A DNA stretch of 64,000 bases from the NCBI GenBank assembly GCA_039654915.1, contig CM077593.1, positions 33,760,501 to 33,824,500 on the forward strand. Reading direction: 5' to 3'. The translations under genes and the position numbers were made by a program. The DNA is from Aquilaria yunnanensis (taxonomy: Eukaryota; Streptophyta; Magnoliopsida; Malvales; Thymelaeaceae). The notes below the pieces were generated by a model. That model saw only the letters and a program-made list of their open reading frames with translations. It had not been told where the DNA came from and ran no database searches. Shown in pieces: positions 37,843 to 48,875 of this stretch; the stretch's first letter is position 1, and the number at the start of each line of letters is the position of its first letter.

Positions 37843-37850
37843 TATATATA
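37843..37850 (-). promoter_or_regulatory. Putative TATA box of the element B antisense gene
   Basis: On the minus strand GGCCTATATATATGCCATTCC lies about 235 bases before the aORF ATG (37,610). Element D has GGCCTATAAATAGCCCATTCC at the same place. The surrounding bases are conserved too, including CATAA downstream, although nearby noncoding sequence has diverged. Confidence 0.65.
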
Positions 37851-38232
37851 GGCCGAGGAGGGGAAGGCAAACCGGCGTCATAAGTACTCCGCGAAGGCGA
37901 AAAGTTGCCATAATTGCTCTTTGCGCATAAAAAGGCGCGCCTGCTGTATCCGATGCAATCCCTGCCAATAACAAGCTGCCACATGTCAGCCATCGCGCCA
38001 AAAGAAGGACACGACTTCTGACACCCCTAAACCTTGGGCACGTCACTCCAGACTGACACACCTGTTTACGAGACGCAACGTTGCGCAGACCTACAAAAGG
38101 AGGGAAGTAGGTTACCTCGAAGACACCAAAAGACAGGCTATGGGCGAACAAGCCTACATCTTCGGACAAAAGGTCCATCTTCGACACAGGTATTACACCC
38201 AAGGCCCCGAGGGATGCTCTCCGAAAGCTGAC
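37851..38232 (-). other. Upstream region of the element B antisense gene
   Basis: Noncoding sequence between the aORF promoter and the 3' end of the element. On the minus strand it holds one copy of the ggcttgttcgcccatagcctg...ggtgtcttcgagg unit that occurs twice in element D (52,222-52,390). Confidence 0.5.
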
Positions 38233-38271
38233 AAGCCGAAGTTTCCACTTCGGCTTTCTGGAGGGGGGGCC
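38233..38271 (+). other. Stem-loop and polypurine tract of element B
   Basis: A perfect 10-bp stem (AAGCCGAAGT at 38,233-38,242, ACTTCGGCTT at 38,247-38,256) with a TTCC loop is followed at once by the purine tract GGAGGGGGGG (38,260-38,269) just before the 3' LTR. The purine tract primes plus-strand DNA synthesis. Element D has the same arrangement. Confidence 0.8.
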
Positions 38272-38273
38272 TG

Positions 38274-39134
38274 TGATAGCCGAAGGGCTATCGCCTCTCT
38301 CACTACAGACTTCCTGCCAGTAGCGTGGTCGGGAAGCCTGGCGTCACCCGAAGGAGGCGCTAACATTAACCTCGGAAGGAGCAAAGTCAAACGCCTCGTA
38401 CTCAGGACTTCGGCTAGTACGTCAGGAATTTCAAAGATGTTGCCGGCTCCCTCAGAGGACCAAACGGATCGCCTTCGGAAATAAAGAACCAGCTATTGCA
38501 AGCAAGAGAGACTCTCCCCGAAGGCGGAACCCCATAGCCAGAGAACTCCCCGAACTACGGGCATGATTCCGGAAGAAGGGCACCCGTACCAAAGGACGAT
38601 CTCGCCCAAAGGACCTCGGGAGTATGGCATGAGCATTTAAGGAGCCTCTGACATGTCGCCCCCAGGCACTACACGCCGCCTCAAATGGCGGTCTGACATG
38701 CCGACGCCGTCCAAGTCTTGTCACAACCTATCTCGGACCAAGATTCAAGGAGCCTGTAAACGGCTACTTGTCCCCTACGCCCGAAAGTATAGAGAGCATC
38801 CGACTGAACACGTGTCTTGATCTGAACGGGCTAGGCACTCCTATAAATACCCGGAAACAAGCCCTGGTAAAGGATCCGACCCTCTCTCCCTAAGGAAAAT
38901 AAAAACAGGCAAGGCCACTTAACCCTTGAGTGCTCCTCCTCTATCTTCCTTCAGGACACTAACTTGGGCGTCGGAGGCTCCTCTCCGGAAAAACATCCCA
39001 AGGACCTCCTAACCCTCTTCTCTTCAGCATTTTAGGCACACTCCCCTGGGAAATCTGTGCTCCGAGCGTTCTCCCTCACAGGAAGTCCCTCCCGAAGTCA
39101 TAATGTCACCCGACGAAGATGCTGCTGGGCATCA
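38274..39134 (+). repeat. 3' LTR of element B
   Basis: 861 bp, co-linear with the 5' LTR without indels and ending GGGCATCA. The target duplication aattc follows at 39,135-39,139. Confidence 0.95.
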
Positions 39135-41800
39135 AATTCCATGAAGCAGCCCTTCACCCCTAATCTAGAACAAAAACTTAACTTATCAAGGAAACCTTGT
39201 CCACAGACCTCCAAATGTTTTTCTGGCCCAATGAAGTTATAGCTGCTCCTACCCACGAGCAGGCCTTAACGGATAGGGGTTTTGAAAAGGGTGATAAAAA
39301 GTGGATGTCCTTATAATCTTCATGGGTTGGCTATAGGCGGGGCTTCATTTTCTACTGCACCCGTTGGTAGAGCAGTTTTACGAACATTACCAAATTCTAC
39401 CTCGTAGCTAACACCAAATTCTTTTGTACATATCAATGGCTTCACCAACTACTACAAAATGGTGATAGTAAATCCTTTATTAGAGATTTTCTTCCAATTT
39501 TACATGCTAGATCTGAATAAAAATTCAGTGTTTTTCCACATCACCCTTATCAATAGAGGTGGAAATAAATCATTTGCCTTCATTAGTTGTAAGGATTCAT
39601 AGGTAGGATGGAAGAAGTGCTTCTTCTTCACTCTAAAGAAGCAAGGGTAATTCTTCCCCTATGAGTTTACGAGCATCCCTTGATAGGCCCTAGTTCAAAA
39701 GCCTTAGATATACGAGGTCTCAAAGGCTCATCATTTGTACAATAGCCTAATGACTTGGCTAGAGTTGGTGTTAGGGAATAATAATTTTTTGGATTTGTCC
39801 CCATCCATTATACAGAAATTGGAAAGAAGTTGATCAGGTGGCCTGGGATCCATAGGGGTCACCTGAATTATTCGAGTGTGCAGATTCCAACCAACTGGGT
39901 CGTAGGGGATAAAAGACAGTTGATGGACAACTTCTCTATAGCCTTTCAGGCATTACAAGGCCCTTTGAACATGAAGAGTTGTTTATTACACATATGTGCT
40001 TTCTGAGTCAGGCAAATCTTAACCCTCTACTTTCCATTTTTGCAAAAATGGGTGGCAAGGCCAAGGAGTTCATGAAGAGGCGTATGAGCGTTACTGATGA
40101 CCACAAGTTCCAGATCATGCCAGCTGAGGCAGTACACAATCTAGGGCCCGTTATATAGCCCCTACAGCTTTAGTGGTGGAGCTATCTGATTCCCTTTCAA
40201 AGGCTCAGCTAGTGTAGAAGAAGTTGCATCCTTTGGCCCTTTAAAGACAAAGGCCTCTCAAACCGTGAGTGACAGTAGGACTCATTTTTGCAGCTTTTCT
40301 TTCCATGTCATTTGTTCTATTGATTTGACCTTATTCTATGCTGACCGTGGATTCTTTTTATCCAGCCCCCTATAAAATCAGTCTAAAACCACCGAACCTT
40401 ATTCTACAATGAACCCAAAGTCACTGGTGGTCTCCTAGAAACAAAAGAAGCCTAGGGAGGCTTCTCTAAAGTAGAAGGCAGGTAGAAAGGCGCCCCAAAA
40501 GTAAAAGGCAACCAGGGAGGTGTCGTAAAAGTAGAAGGCACCTAATGAGGTGTCTTAGAAACAGAAGGTGGCCTACCTTCTACCTTCTCCCTCTGTCGTG
40601 ATTCTAATTAAGGTTATCCCAGAGAAAGCCCATTCAGGGTTAGGTTCTGGGGATCTCCGCGTGTTAGATGTGGATAAGTGCCTTCAGACCCGCAATCTAA
40701 TCCTTAAATGGGGCTAGGTGCAAGGTCAAAATCTGGAACTTAAAGGGATCATCCAGGTTTTGTGTTTGACCTTCAGTGGTTGGTAAGTGTTGGCGAGTCA
40801 AGTTAGAAGATCAAACAGACATCACCCATCGTATGCTTGAGAGTTTGAAAACCCATAGAGATCGGCAGCTTCTCGTCCACCCTAATCAGGGGGACAATTC
40901 CCAACTGATGAACACTGGATACAGCCTCCTTCAAGTATACTCGTTTATCTTGCTTGTCAAAGAACAACTACGTCATGTAATATTGACCTATTTTTTGTAA
41001 GAGGCCATCGTCACCTACTCCATTTGGGAGAGGTGTGCCACTCATAAGAAGACCCCTTCAGATGTTGTCATCGTAAGTTGACAACCTAAAGACTTTGAAT
41101 GAGCGAGTGAGGAAGGGGCTGGAGGCGGAGTGCACCGACAAGAAGGGTCTAGCCAATGATCTCAAGAAAATGAAGAAGGCCAAGAAAGAGGAAAAGTAAC
41201 ACTCAAAGGGCCTGAAACTGAAGTTAAATGAGTCAACTAAAGCCTTTTAAAAGGCCAAGAAATGGGAGGCCTAGGTGAATGTCGAGGGGCAGCGTTTGTG
41301 CACACAGTTGAAGGCTGCTGATAGCAAGAGCATAGTCATCAAGGTGATGTTGTTGATGGATTTACTAGTTTTGTTGGGTCTAGTGATGATTCATGGTCAA
41401 CATAACTCAAGCTCTGTCGCAACTACGATGCCCCTCATAGAGCGGATTGTGAAAGTTGGCTTTATTAGCCGTTAGAGGCATGAGACGTACTAAGAGCTTC
41501 AAGCTAAGACCAATTCTCACATGAAGGAGCACAACTTGCTCCTTCGGAAAGTGGGGAAGGGGCTAGGTAAGGATGCCTTCAATGAATTTAAGGAGGGCTT
41601 CCTCACTGCCACTTCCAGGTTGAGCAAGCCCATCCAAACCTAGACTTTTCTTTCCTATCAGCTTATAAAGAGTAGGTTCAGATTTTGAGGTGTGGCCAAA
41701 GGAGGGGAAGGCAGGCAAGCCACTCTTCAATGAAAGTGTTGAGGTGACAGACACCAAGAAAGCTCCACTTTTGGATAAGTTCTAGGTGGCCGTACCTTCA
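39135..41800 (+). pseudogene. Main part of element C antisense gene (aORF), decayed
   Basis: The frame cut at 28,392 resumes here (MKQPFTPNLEQKLNLS) and soon meets stops. Later parts still read as the aORF: a basic decapeptide array (40,439-40,575), then a charged coiled-coil-like region (41,090-41,290) with KGLANDLKKMKKAKKEEK text. A final stretch follows to about 41,640. Order and strand agree with the four-exon aORF of element D, but I cannot place the exon borders. A T-rich tail (41,880-42,050) probably is the 3' untranslated region. Function unknown. Confidence 0.6.
40439..40575 (+). repeat. In-frame 30-bp tandem repeat (4.5 copies) in the element C aORF
   Basis: Units start at 40,439, 40,469, 40,499, 40,529 and 40,559. 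Each encodes a basic decapeptide of the form K-Q-K-x-x-R-E-x-S-Q. Five Gln codons have become TAG or TAA, each consistent with one C-to-T change. Confidence 0.8.
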
Positions 41801-42111
41801 GTTTCTCTTTCGAGGGTCATCTTCTCCTCTTGGTATCAAGGCTTTTGCTTGATTAATGTTCCCCCATAAGTATCCTCTTGAAATCATTTAGTTTTTTTAC
41901 CATCCTAAGCTTGCATGCCTTTTTCTGTACATGGTTTGTAGTTCTTACCTTTTTGGCTTATTATATATCATCTACTTTTGTAAAAGGATCTTATTAATGA
42001 AATGTTTGTTTTATGTTTCCAATCTGTGGTTCTTTCATTGTTGTGGACCGATCCTTTTACGCTCGCTTCTCATGTTTTCTTGCCTTTGTTATTTTAGTTG
42101 CGTCTAAATGT

Positions 42112-42355
42112 AGATTGGTTAGCCTCGATTAGGTCCTGTGGATCATTCCCCCAATGGTTATCCTTTAAAAAAGTTGGGTTAGCCTAGATTAAGTGTTGGG
42201 GGGTTGTTCTTTCGATAGTTATCCTCTAAAAGAGTTGGGTTAGCCTCGATTAAGTCTTAGGGGTCATTACCCCGATGGCTATCCTCTAAAAAAGTTTGGT
42301 TAACCTGGATTAAGTCATGGGGGTCGTTACCTCGATGGCTAACCTTTAATAGAGG
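42112..42355. repeat. 60-bp tandem repeat (4 copies) at the convergence point of element C
   Basis: Units starting near 42,121, 42,181, 42,242 and 42,302 share ttagcctcgattaagt, ggggtcattaccccgatgg and tatcctctaaaa. The period is 60-61 bp. It sits between the end of the antisense gene and the end of gag-pol, the same place as the array of element D, but the sequence is different. Confidence 0.85.
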
Positions 42356-42479
42356 TAGATTTTTATTGGTTCATCTAATTCCTTTGTAAGGGTCATGTAA
42401 ATTAGTCCATCAATGAGAATTTCAAAATGAATACCTTCATCAACTATTGTCGGTACAAAATACTGTGATCATCAAAAAG

Positions 42480-43590
42480 TAAAATTACATAGGAATGATT
42501 ATCTTTATTCTGCTTCAAAAATCATAAAAACGTTATGCAATGTAGGCAATAGATCACCTGCATGGTAAGTCCTAGGCATCATCCTTCCTTCAGAGGTTGG
42601 TAGTTTAAAGACACCATTTATGATTTCCTTATTAACCAAGAAAGGTCCATCTCAATTAGGTTTGAGTGCTCTAAATCTTTGATTTCTTCCTTTCAGTTCT
42701 ACCTTAACTAGAGCTAACTTGCCTACTTTTATAACTTTTTTTCTTGGTTTTTTGGTCATGTGCTGATGCAACCCACTATCTGAATGCCCTTTTGTGAATC
42801 CCGGCACCCTCTCTTAACTCTTCTGATAGGTCTAGCCTCATTTCTAGTTCTTTTATCATTTTGATTGGGGTTATAGGCTCGAACTCTTAGGGTACGTTAG
42901 GCAATTTCCACTAGTATCAGTGCGTCTATTCTATAAACCAAAGTGAATGGTGATTCACTAGTGGCCCTACATGGCATCGTCCTATAGTCCTATAGGACAT
43001 TTGGGAGCACTTCGGCCCATTTTCTGTTGGCCTCTCCTAGTCTCTTTTTTACGATGTCCTTCTATGGTTCGATTGGTAACGTCCACTTGTCTGTTTGATT
43101 GGGGATGGGCAATAGGTGTAAAATAGAGTGGATGCCCTTCAATTCTGCAAATTAGTAGACCTACTGATTGTCAAACTACTTGCCATTATTTGTGATGATG
43201 GCTCAAGGGCACCCATTTGGTAAAGTAATACTATGATGCAATATTTAACCTGTCCAAGGCCATGGGGAGTGCTATGATCAAATCTAAATCCCACATGGAA
43301 AAAGGCCAAGGATGGCGGCGGCCAATAAGGCGTTAGAAGACGGCAACCTTTATATCTATGGGTTGAGCTAGTAAGAGGGGCATTGCTTTACAAGCCTTTT
43401 AGTGTTTTTTTTGAAATATGGGCTACAAATAGCCTTGTCATAGTGTCTTATGAACCAAGGAATCGGTGCCAATATGGCCTCCACAACCCCTTTGATGAAT
43501 TCCCTGAAGAACTTCTTGCCTCTCTTAGGGTGCAAGGCATCACTATAGAGGAGAAGCAAATCATCGTCTATATAGCTCTCCTCCAATGAG
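42480..43590 (-). pseudogene. Integrase remnant of element C
   Basis: On the minus strand the N-terminal part (43,586-43,368) contains a region equivalent to the integrase entry of element D (GVVEAILAP, FKKNTKRLVKQCP). The core follows with changes: a TNNGK*F stretch where D has ADNGSQF, HPQSN-like text near 43,095, and KKRLGEANRKWAEVLPNVL near 43,020. The C-terminal region runs to about 42,600. Several frame changes and stops, and a rearranged patch near 43,260-43,370, make it inactive. Confidence 0.75.
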
Positions 43591-43599
43591 GATGAATCT

Positions 43600-45770
43600 T
43601 CTTGACCTAATCCTAGTTTTACTTCTTCCCTCAGATGTCCTCTCTAGGGCCCCAGTTTCAAGATAGAGTTATATTAGCTTCTTCCAATCAACCCTAAGGG
43701 CTTGATGGTACAATAAGGGGATCAAAGGTTTGGTGAGTTCTTTCATCAGGGCCTCTTCCTAGCCTTTTAAGAGGGCGTTAACCCTTACATTCTGTGCCCT
43801 TAAAATTTTTTAGACCTACATTAGGTCAAATGATTGTAACAAATCTTTTACCATACTTTGATACTTATAGAGAGTAAGATCTTTGGCTTCCGCTATTCTA
43901 TTAGTTTGGTTTACAATCAATTAGGAATCGTTGTATATTTGTAGGCATCATACCTTCGCTTGACTAGTCATCTGTAGCCCCACAAAAGAAGGCTTCGTAT
44001 TCAATAACATTATTGGTAATAAGGAAGTGAAATCAGACTCTAAGTGTTGCTTCCATCCTAAGAGGTCCTCGTAAGACAATGCCTGTTCCTTGGTAGTCGG
44101 GACTAGATACACCATCAACATACATCTCCTAGGGCATAACTTCTTTTAAGGACATTTTTTACATCTTCAAAGTTCTTTCCCAGGGACATCTCTATGACAA
44201 AATCAACCAAGGCATGTGCTTTAATCCCTCTGTAAGGTTTATAGTAGATATTAAATTCTCCCAGCTTTATCTACCATTTTGCAAGTCAACTTGACTTGTC
44301 GAGTTTTTTAAGTATGTCACGAAGTGATAGCTTGGTTTTGGCAATGATCTTGTATGTCTTAAAGTAGGGTCTCAATTTCCGTGATGCCATCTTGAGGGCA
44401 AGGATCACTTTTTGGAGGATACGGCATCGAGATTCTACTCCTTAGAGGCTTTGATTGACATAGTAAACGATCCATTGTTCAGGTCCTTGTTCTTGGACAA
44501 GCACCACGCTAACAGAGCCTTTTGTAACCACTAAATACAGGACAAAGGGCTTGTCAAGCTTAGGTTGTTTCAATGTTTGGAGGTACCGCAAATACTTCTT
44601 AATATTTTTGAAAGCCTTATGACATTCCTTGATCCACTCAAAGGCTACCTTCTTCTTCAGTATCTTAAAGAATGGTCGATAGAGATCCTCGAAGTGAGAC
44701 ACAAATCGGCCGAGGCTAGTCAGCCTGATTGTTAATTTATGAATGTCCTTTTCACTTTGTGGATTCGGCATCATCACGATGGCTTCAATTTTTTCTGGGT
44801 TGGTATTGATTCCATTCTTGAAAACCATGTACCTAAAAAATTTTCTAGCTTTAACTCCAAAGGTGCACTTTTTAGGATTCAGCCTCATATTGAGCTGTCG
44901 CATTTTTTGAAAGGTTTGACGAAGATCACCAAAGTGTTAATCCATTGCTCTATTCTCTATGATCATATCATCTACGTAGACTTCCATGTGTTGCCCTAAT
45001 TGGTTTGTAAAAATCATGTTCATCCCTTATAGTGAAGGCTATTTTCTCCTCGTCCTTAAGGTCCATACGGATCTGCTAGCAGCCACTGAAGGCATCTATG
45101 AAGGACAAGATCTTGAATTCAGAGGTGGCATCAATAAGTTTGTATATTGATGGTAATGGGTAAGGGGTCCTTAAGGCAAACATCATTTAAGTTGGAATAG
45201 TTGATGCATATGTGTCATTCTCCATTTTCTTTCTTCACCAGAACCACATTAGCGAGCCATTCGTGGTATTGCACCTCGCGAGTAATACCAACTTTTTATA
45301 GCCTAGTGACTTCTTCTCTGGGGAAATTTCTTCTATTAGGTGTCATGCTTTGCTTCTTTTGTTGGACTGGCTAAATAAAGGAATTGACTTGTAACTTGTA
45401 GGTGATAACTTCAAGATCTATCCCCGGCATGTCACTGGGGGACCAAGCAAAAACATTCTCATAAAAGTTCAATGAATGATTGTTTTACCTTAGGGTAGAG
45501 ATCTTGGCCAATCTTTACAGCTGCCAAGGATTATCTATATCATTTCAGCATCTTTGGGTAGGGGCAAGCTAGGCTCATTTTGACAATGCGCTTTCTTTTT
45601 CTCCTTTAGCTCCGCAAGGGTAGATTTTTCATCTTTTAGTCCCTTCAAACAAGCCACGTAGCTTCTTTGCACTGAGTCATAGCCTATAAAAATAGTTGCG
45701 TCTCAGATAGGAGTCACAAAAATCATCATTAACCACTTAATGTCAGATTTAATATAAAACTGCACCTGGG
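43600..45770 (-). pseudogene. Reverse transcriptase and RNase H remnant of element C
   Basis: RT is recognisable on the minus strand, with the catalytic VYVDDMI near 44,970-44,990 and the thumb MRLNPKKCTFGV near 44,880. The first RNase H region follows (KPFVLYLVVTKGSVSVVLV near 44,510), which as in B and D lacks the first catalytic Asp. A second RNase H is suggested at 43,850-44,200 by a VYLVPTTKEQALSYEDLLG-like decayed stretch. The segment 45,300-45,770 corresponds to the RT entry and the protease-RT linker. Many stops and frameshifts. Confidence 0.8.
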
Positions 45771-45783
45771 TTGGTCTTCCAAG

Positions 45784-46755
45784 TAGAGGTGGGAACCAAG
45801 TCAGCCCGACTTGGGACCGGCCGGTCCCGATCCTGGGTCATGAGGACCGGGCTCGGCCCGGTCGCAGGCGGGATGGTCCCAAGCCGGGTCCGAGGCGGGG
45901 CGGGGCAGTCCTGAGCCGGGCCCGGGGCGGGGCAGTCCCGAGCCGGGCCCGGGGCGGGGCGGGGAGGGTTTGGAGTTTTTTTAAAAAAAAGAATTAAGAA
46001 AATAATTAATTATATATGTCATAAATATTTTTAAGAAAAAACACTACATCCGGTGTAAGTTTTATTAAGTTAAAAAACCAAACGGCACTTACAAATAATT
46101 GGAATAGACCTTACATTTTGAAATGGCAAAAACGTTCTGGAAATGATGAATAATAGAAACCTGTGATCTGTGCTAAACAGCATAATCAGATCAAATACAA
46201 ACTACATGTATGATTGAAAAAAAAAAATTCAAGTCTTCGTATCGGATATTACCTCATCATCTGAACTCTTTTGGTTTTGCTGCCGGAGTGCTGTAAGGGC
46301 CCAATCTCGGTTGCACACGCATACTTCTACCACCTCGGGTGTCAATCTTGATCGTTTCTTTGATATCACCCGTCCCCGTTTTCCGGTACTAAATGCTGCC
46401 TCGAATGAGATGGTCAATACTGGAACAGAAAACCGTTGGAGGGCCTACTGTGTAATTAACCCATTTAAAAAAAAAAATTTTGTAGGTTTCTGTTGTGTGC
46501 ATAAATAGTTGGGCGCCAGGCCCGAATCGGTCTTGCGGGCGAGGCGGGGCGGTCTTGCGAGGCGGGGTGGGGTGGTCTTGCGGGGCGGGGTAGCCTTACG
46601 GGGCGGGTCCTGGTCCGAGGCGGTCCATTTTGCACCACCTTCTCCTTTCAGGCCCATATTCGGCCCATATCTTAGCGGGCTTTTTCCAGGGCGGGTTTGA
46701 CTTCCGGGCCGGTCCCGGGTTGGGCCGGGTCAACCCGGCCCAGGTCCCACCTCTA
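45784..46755 (-). mobile_element. hAT-type DNA transposon, internally deleted (972 bp)
   Basis: Inverted ends TAGAGGTGGGAACC and TAGAGGTGGGACCT are flanked by cttccaag (45,776-45,783) and cttccaaa (46,756-46,763), an 8-bp duplication with one change. The subterminal regions are strongly GC-rich short tandem repeats (ccgggcccggggcgggg type on the left, ggtcttgcggggcgggg type on the right), the kind of region that binds hAT transposase. Only the C-terminal part of the transposase remains inside. It interrupts the protease region of element C. Confidence 0.9.
46229..46417 (-). pseudogene. hAT transposase C-terminal dimerisation domain, remnant
   Basis: The 62-codon minus-strand frame contains SFEAAFSTGKRGRVISKKRS, RLTPEVVEVCVCNRDWAL and a Gln/Asp-rich tail. 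The SEAAFSTGKRV...R..L.P..VE...C..DW pattern is the conserved end of plant hAT transposases. The rest of the enzyme is missing, so the element could only have moved with a helper transposase. Confidence 0.85.
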
Positions 46756-46879
46756 CTTCCAAATGTGGCATTATATGGTGATGACATGTTTAAAACCAAG
46801 AACTCTAAGGTATGGGAGTCACAAATGACCCTCGCATTTTTATTTGCTCCCATTAGCATAAGGGGTACCCTAATGGTTC

Positions 46880-47150
46880 AAAGTGTTGGAACCTCTTCTC
46901 TACCGACCCCAAATGTAGGCCCTAAGACGGGGGTCAGGGAAGACTGTTTGACCTTGATGTTCTTCAGTAAATCAGAAAAGATGACATTAGAGTTGGAACC
47001 AATGTCCAAATACACCATTTCCACATTCAAATTATTGATCCTAGTCATGATTATTATAGGGTCTACATGAGGTAAGAGCACCCGAGACCCATCAGACCTT
47101 GTGAGGACATTACCATAGTTGGCCACCTCTAATTGGGCTATCTTATGCTC
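46880..47150 (-). pseudogene. Protease remnant of element C
   Basis: The minus strand reads SDGSRVLLPHVDPIIIM, matching the entry of the protease in D (KDGSTVVFPHDDPLLIM). Next comes VEMVYLDIGSNSNVIF, where the active site D-D-G of B and D is D-I-G. The second half of the protease lies beyond the hAT element, below 45,784 (YNATFGR split by the insertion). Confidence 0.8.
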
Positions 47151-47159
47151 TTGTAGTGT

Positions 47160-47459
47160 TCTTATGGTGAATTGGTTCAGTACACAAGTTATCAAACTTG
47201 TACCCATATGTAGACTATATATTTCATATTAGTCTCCAAATATGCTAATCTTTATGTATTATTGTAACCCACTCTACACTAATACTAGACTAAGGATGTT
47301 TAAGAATACTATTATTTTAGAGTTATAATAATGTTTGATTATGTTACGCAAAAACAAATAAGAAACATGATTATTGGAATAATGCCTCAATAAAAATATC
47401 ATGACTTAATGTATAAAATACAATCATCTCATGATTAGCTTTAGAGCACAAAACTAACA
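47160..47459 (-). repeat. LTR fragment related to 24,272-25,633, inserted in element C
   Basis: On the minus strand it begins TGTTAGTTTTGTGC at 47,459 and follows the plus strand of 24,272 onward for about 300 bp before breaking off near 47,160, where the protease linker of element C resumes. The interior side is therefore truncated, and part of the gag-protease linker seems lost. Confidence 0.8.
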
Positions 47460-47479
47460 ACTTCAACAAATATTCTTTC

Positions 47480-48850
47480 AACTTTCCTGCCTGAATCATT
47501 TCTTCGAGAGGCCTATTTAATTGCCAACAATCCTCAGTGTCATGTCCATTGTTCTTATGATATCTACGGTATTTCTTTATGTCTTTTTTATTTAAAGGCT
47601 ACATTGGTAGGGGCCACTTTGGACTTGGTTTTTCCTTTCGAATGCATAGAGGATGTTCGACCTTGTTTCTCTAAGAGAGGGTAGGATGGGGTCCATCTTT
47701 GAAGGCTCCAGAACTTTATTACTCTTCCTAGAGGCGGACCCACTGTCTTTAGGTTTTGGCTGTTCTTTATATGCCAAAGGCCAATTAAGTTCTTTTGCAT
47801 GTATGTGCCATATAGCTCGGTTAATGAACTCTTCAATGTTTTTTACAGGATTTCGTGCAAGCCCTACGCTAGCCTAGAAACCTGTGACAAGTCTTGAGTA
47901 ATTGCTATCAAGTGTAATTCTAGAGATAAGTTTTGCACCTGCACCGCTTCAATGTTAAATCTTCACACAAAGTCCTTCAAGGACTTCTTTTAGCCTTGTT
48001 TTATTTTCAATAGGTGCGCCAACATTTTAGGGGTCGGCTTACTCCCTAAGAAATGTTAAAGGAACTCCTAGGAAAAATCCTTAAAAGAATGGAAGTGACG
48101 CCTCTTGTTGGTCTCAGATCATGAAGTAGTCACTCCTATCAACGTGGAGCTGAAAGTTCTATATATGATTGCATTTAAGGTCTGCTTCAATCTCATGGAA
48201 GTAATGGATTTTTGTAAGTGATTGAACGGGTTTATAAGGCCATCGTAGGGGTCAATATTCTACATTTAGAAGCCCCAAGGAGTTGGGGCATTGATTATCT
48301 CCTCTATGAAAGGCTAGAGCCACATATACTCAATGTCGATGGATGAGCTGAAGCTTACATTTGGAGGCTCGGGAGCCTTCATATGCTGCTTCATCTGATC
48401 TAGCCTTTGTAGGATGATGCTTATGTCATTTTTGATAGGGCCATTAGGCCGCCCTAGTGACATGGGTAGGTTTATTGCTAGGTTCTTTGAAGGTGGACCC
48501 CATGGAGGAACCTATTGAAGTTCCTCGGGTACTAGGTGACTTTTGGCGGCTTCTTCTAGAGTCTTCGACAGGGCTTGCCAAATCTTTTATTGGATAGTAG
48601 CTTTTAGCTATTGGAACAAAGCATGTTGGAATGCTTGAAAATTGATCGTCATTTAGTGGGGTAGGCCCCTTCCTCTTGTAGGGTCTCTTTAAGGTGCCAA
48701 GGGCTTCTACATGTCAGCCCTCCAATTGGTCTCCTCATGTGTAAGTCCTATGGACCCTATGGAGTGGCTAGTTTGATCCCCACAATAGCTCTTGTGGTCA
48801 TTTCCTAGCTGATCTTAGGTGTCTATGTGAGATCTCCAGGTGTTCATGAT
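47480..48850 (-). pseudogene. Gag remnant of element C
   Basis: From the primer site downward the minus strand reads as a Tat gag with about a dozen stops: a linker RLDQMKQHMKAPEPPN near 48,400, then NIDPYDGLINPFNHLQKSI near 48,240, FLGSKPTPKMLAHLLKI near 48,030, and KDFV.RFNIEAVQV near 47,960. The zinc motif near 47,525-47,570 reads YRRYHKNNGHDTEDC, so the first Cys is replaced by Arg. The matching regions of D are GRTDPQAHLTKY, IGSRPTAKMPVQMFDI and CQFHRDHSHDTEDC. Confidence 0.8.
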
Positions 48851-48854
48851 GTTG

Positions 48855-48872
48855 TTCCCACAGACGGCACCA
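48855..48872 (-). other. Primer-binding site of element C (Tat type)
   Basis: The minus strand reads TGGTGCCGTCTGTGGGAA, one change (C to T) from the site of B and D. It starts three bases from the LTR. Confidence 0.88.
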
Positions 48873-48875
48873 AAT

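Larger units (their letters stand above)
28393..39134 (+). mobile_element. Tat-type Ty3/gypsy element (element B), 10,742 bp
   Basis: Two 861-bp LTRs without indels (about 44 differences by hand count, about 38 of them transitions) are flanked by an exact duplication, aattc (28,388-28,392 and 39,135-39,139). The plus strand has a Tat-type primer site, gag, protease, RT, two RNase H domains and integrase in a single long frame (29,222-34,754). That frame is broken by stops and three one-base frameshifts. A converging antisense gene occupies 37,610-35,157 on the minus strand. A purine tract lies just before the 3' LTR. Its GC content is visibly higher than the flanks. It inserted into the antisense gene of element C. 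Confidence 0.96.
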
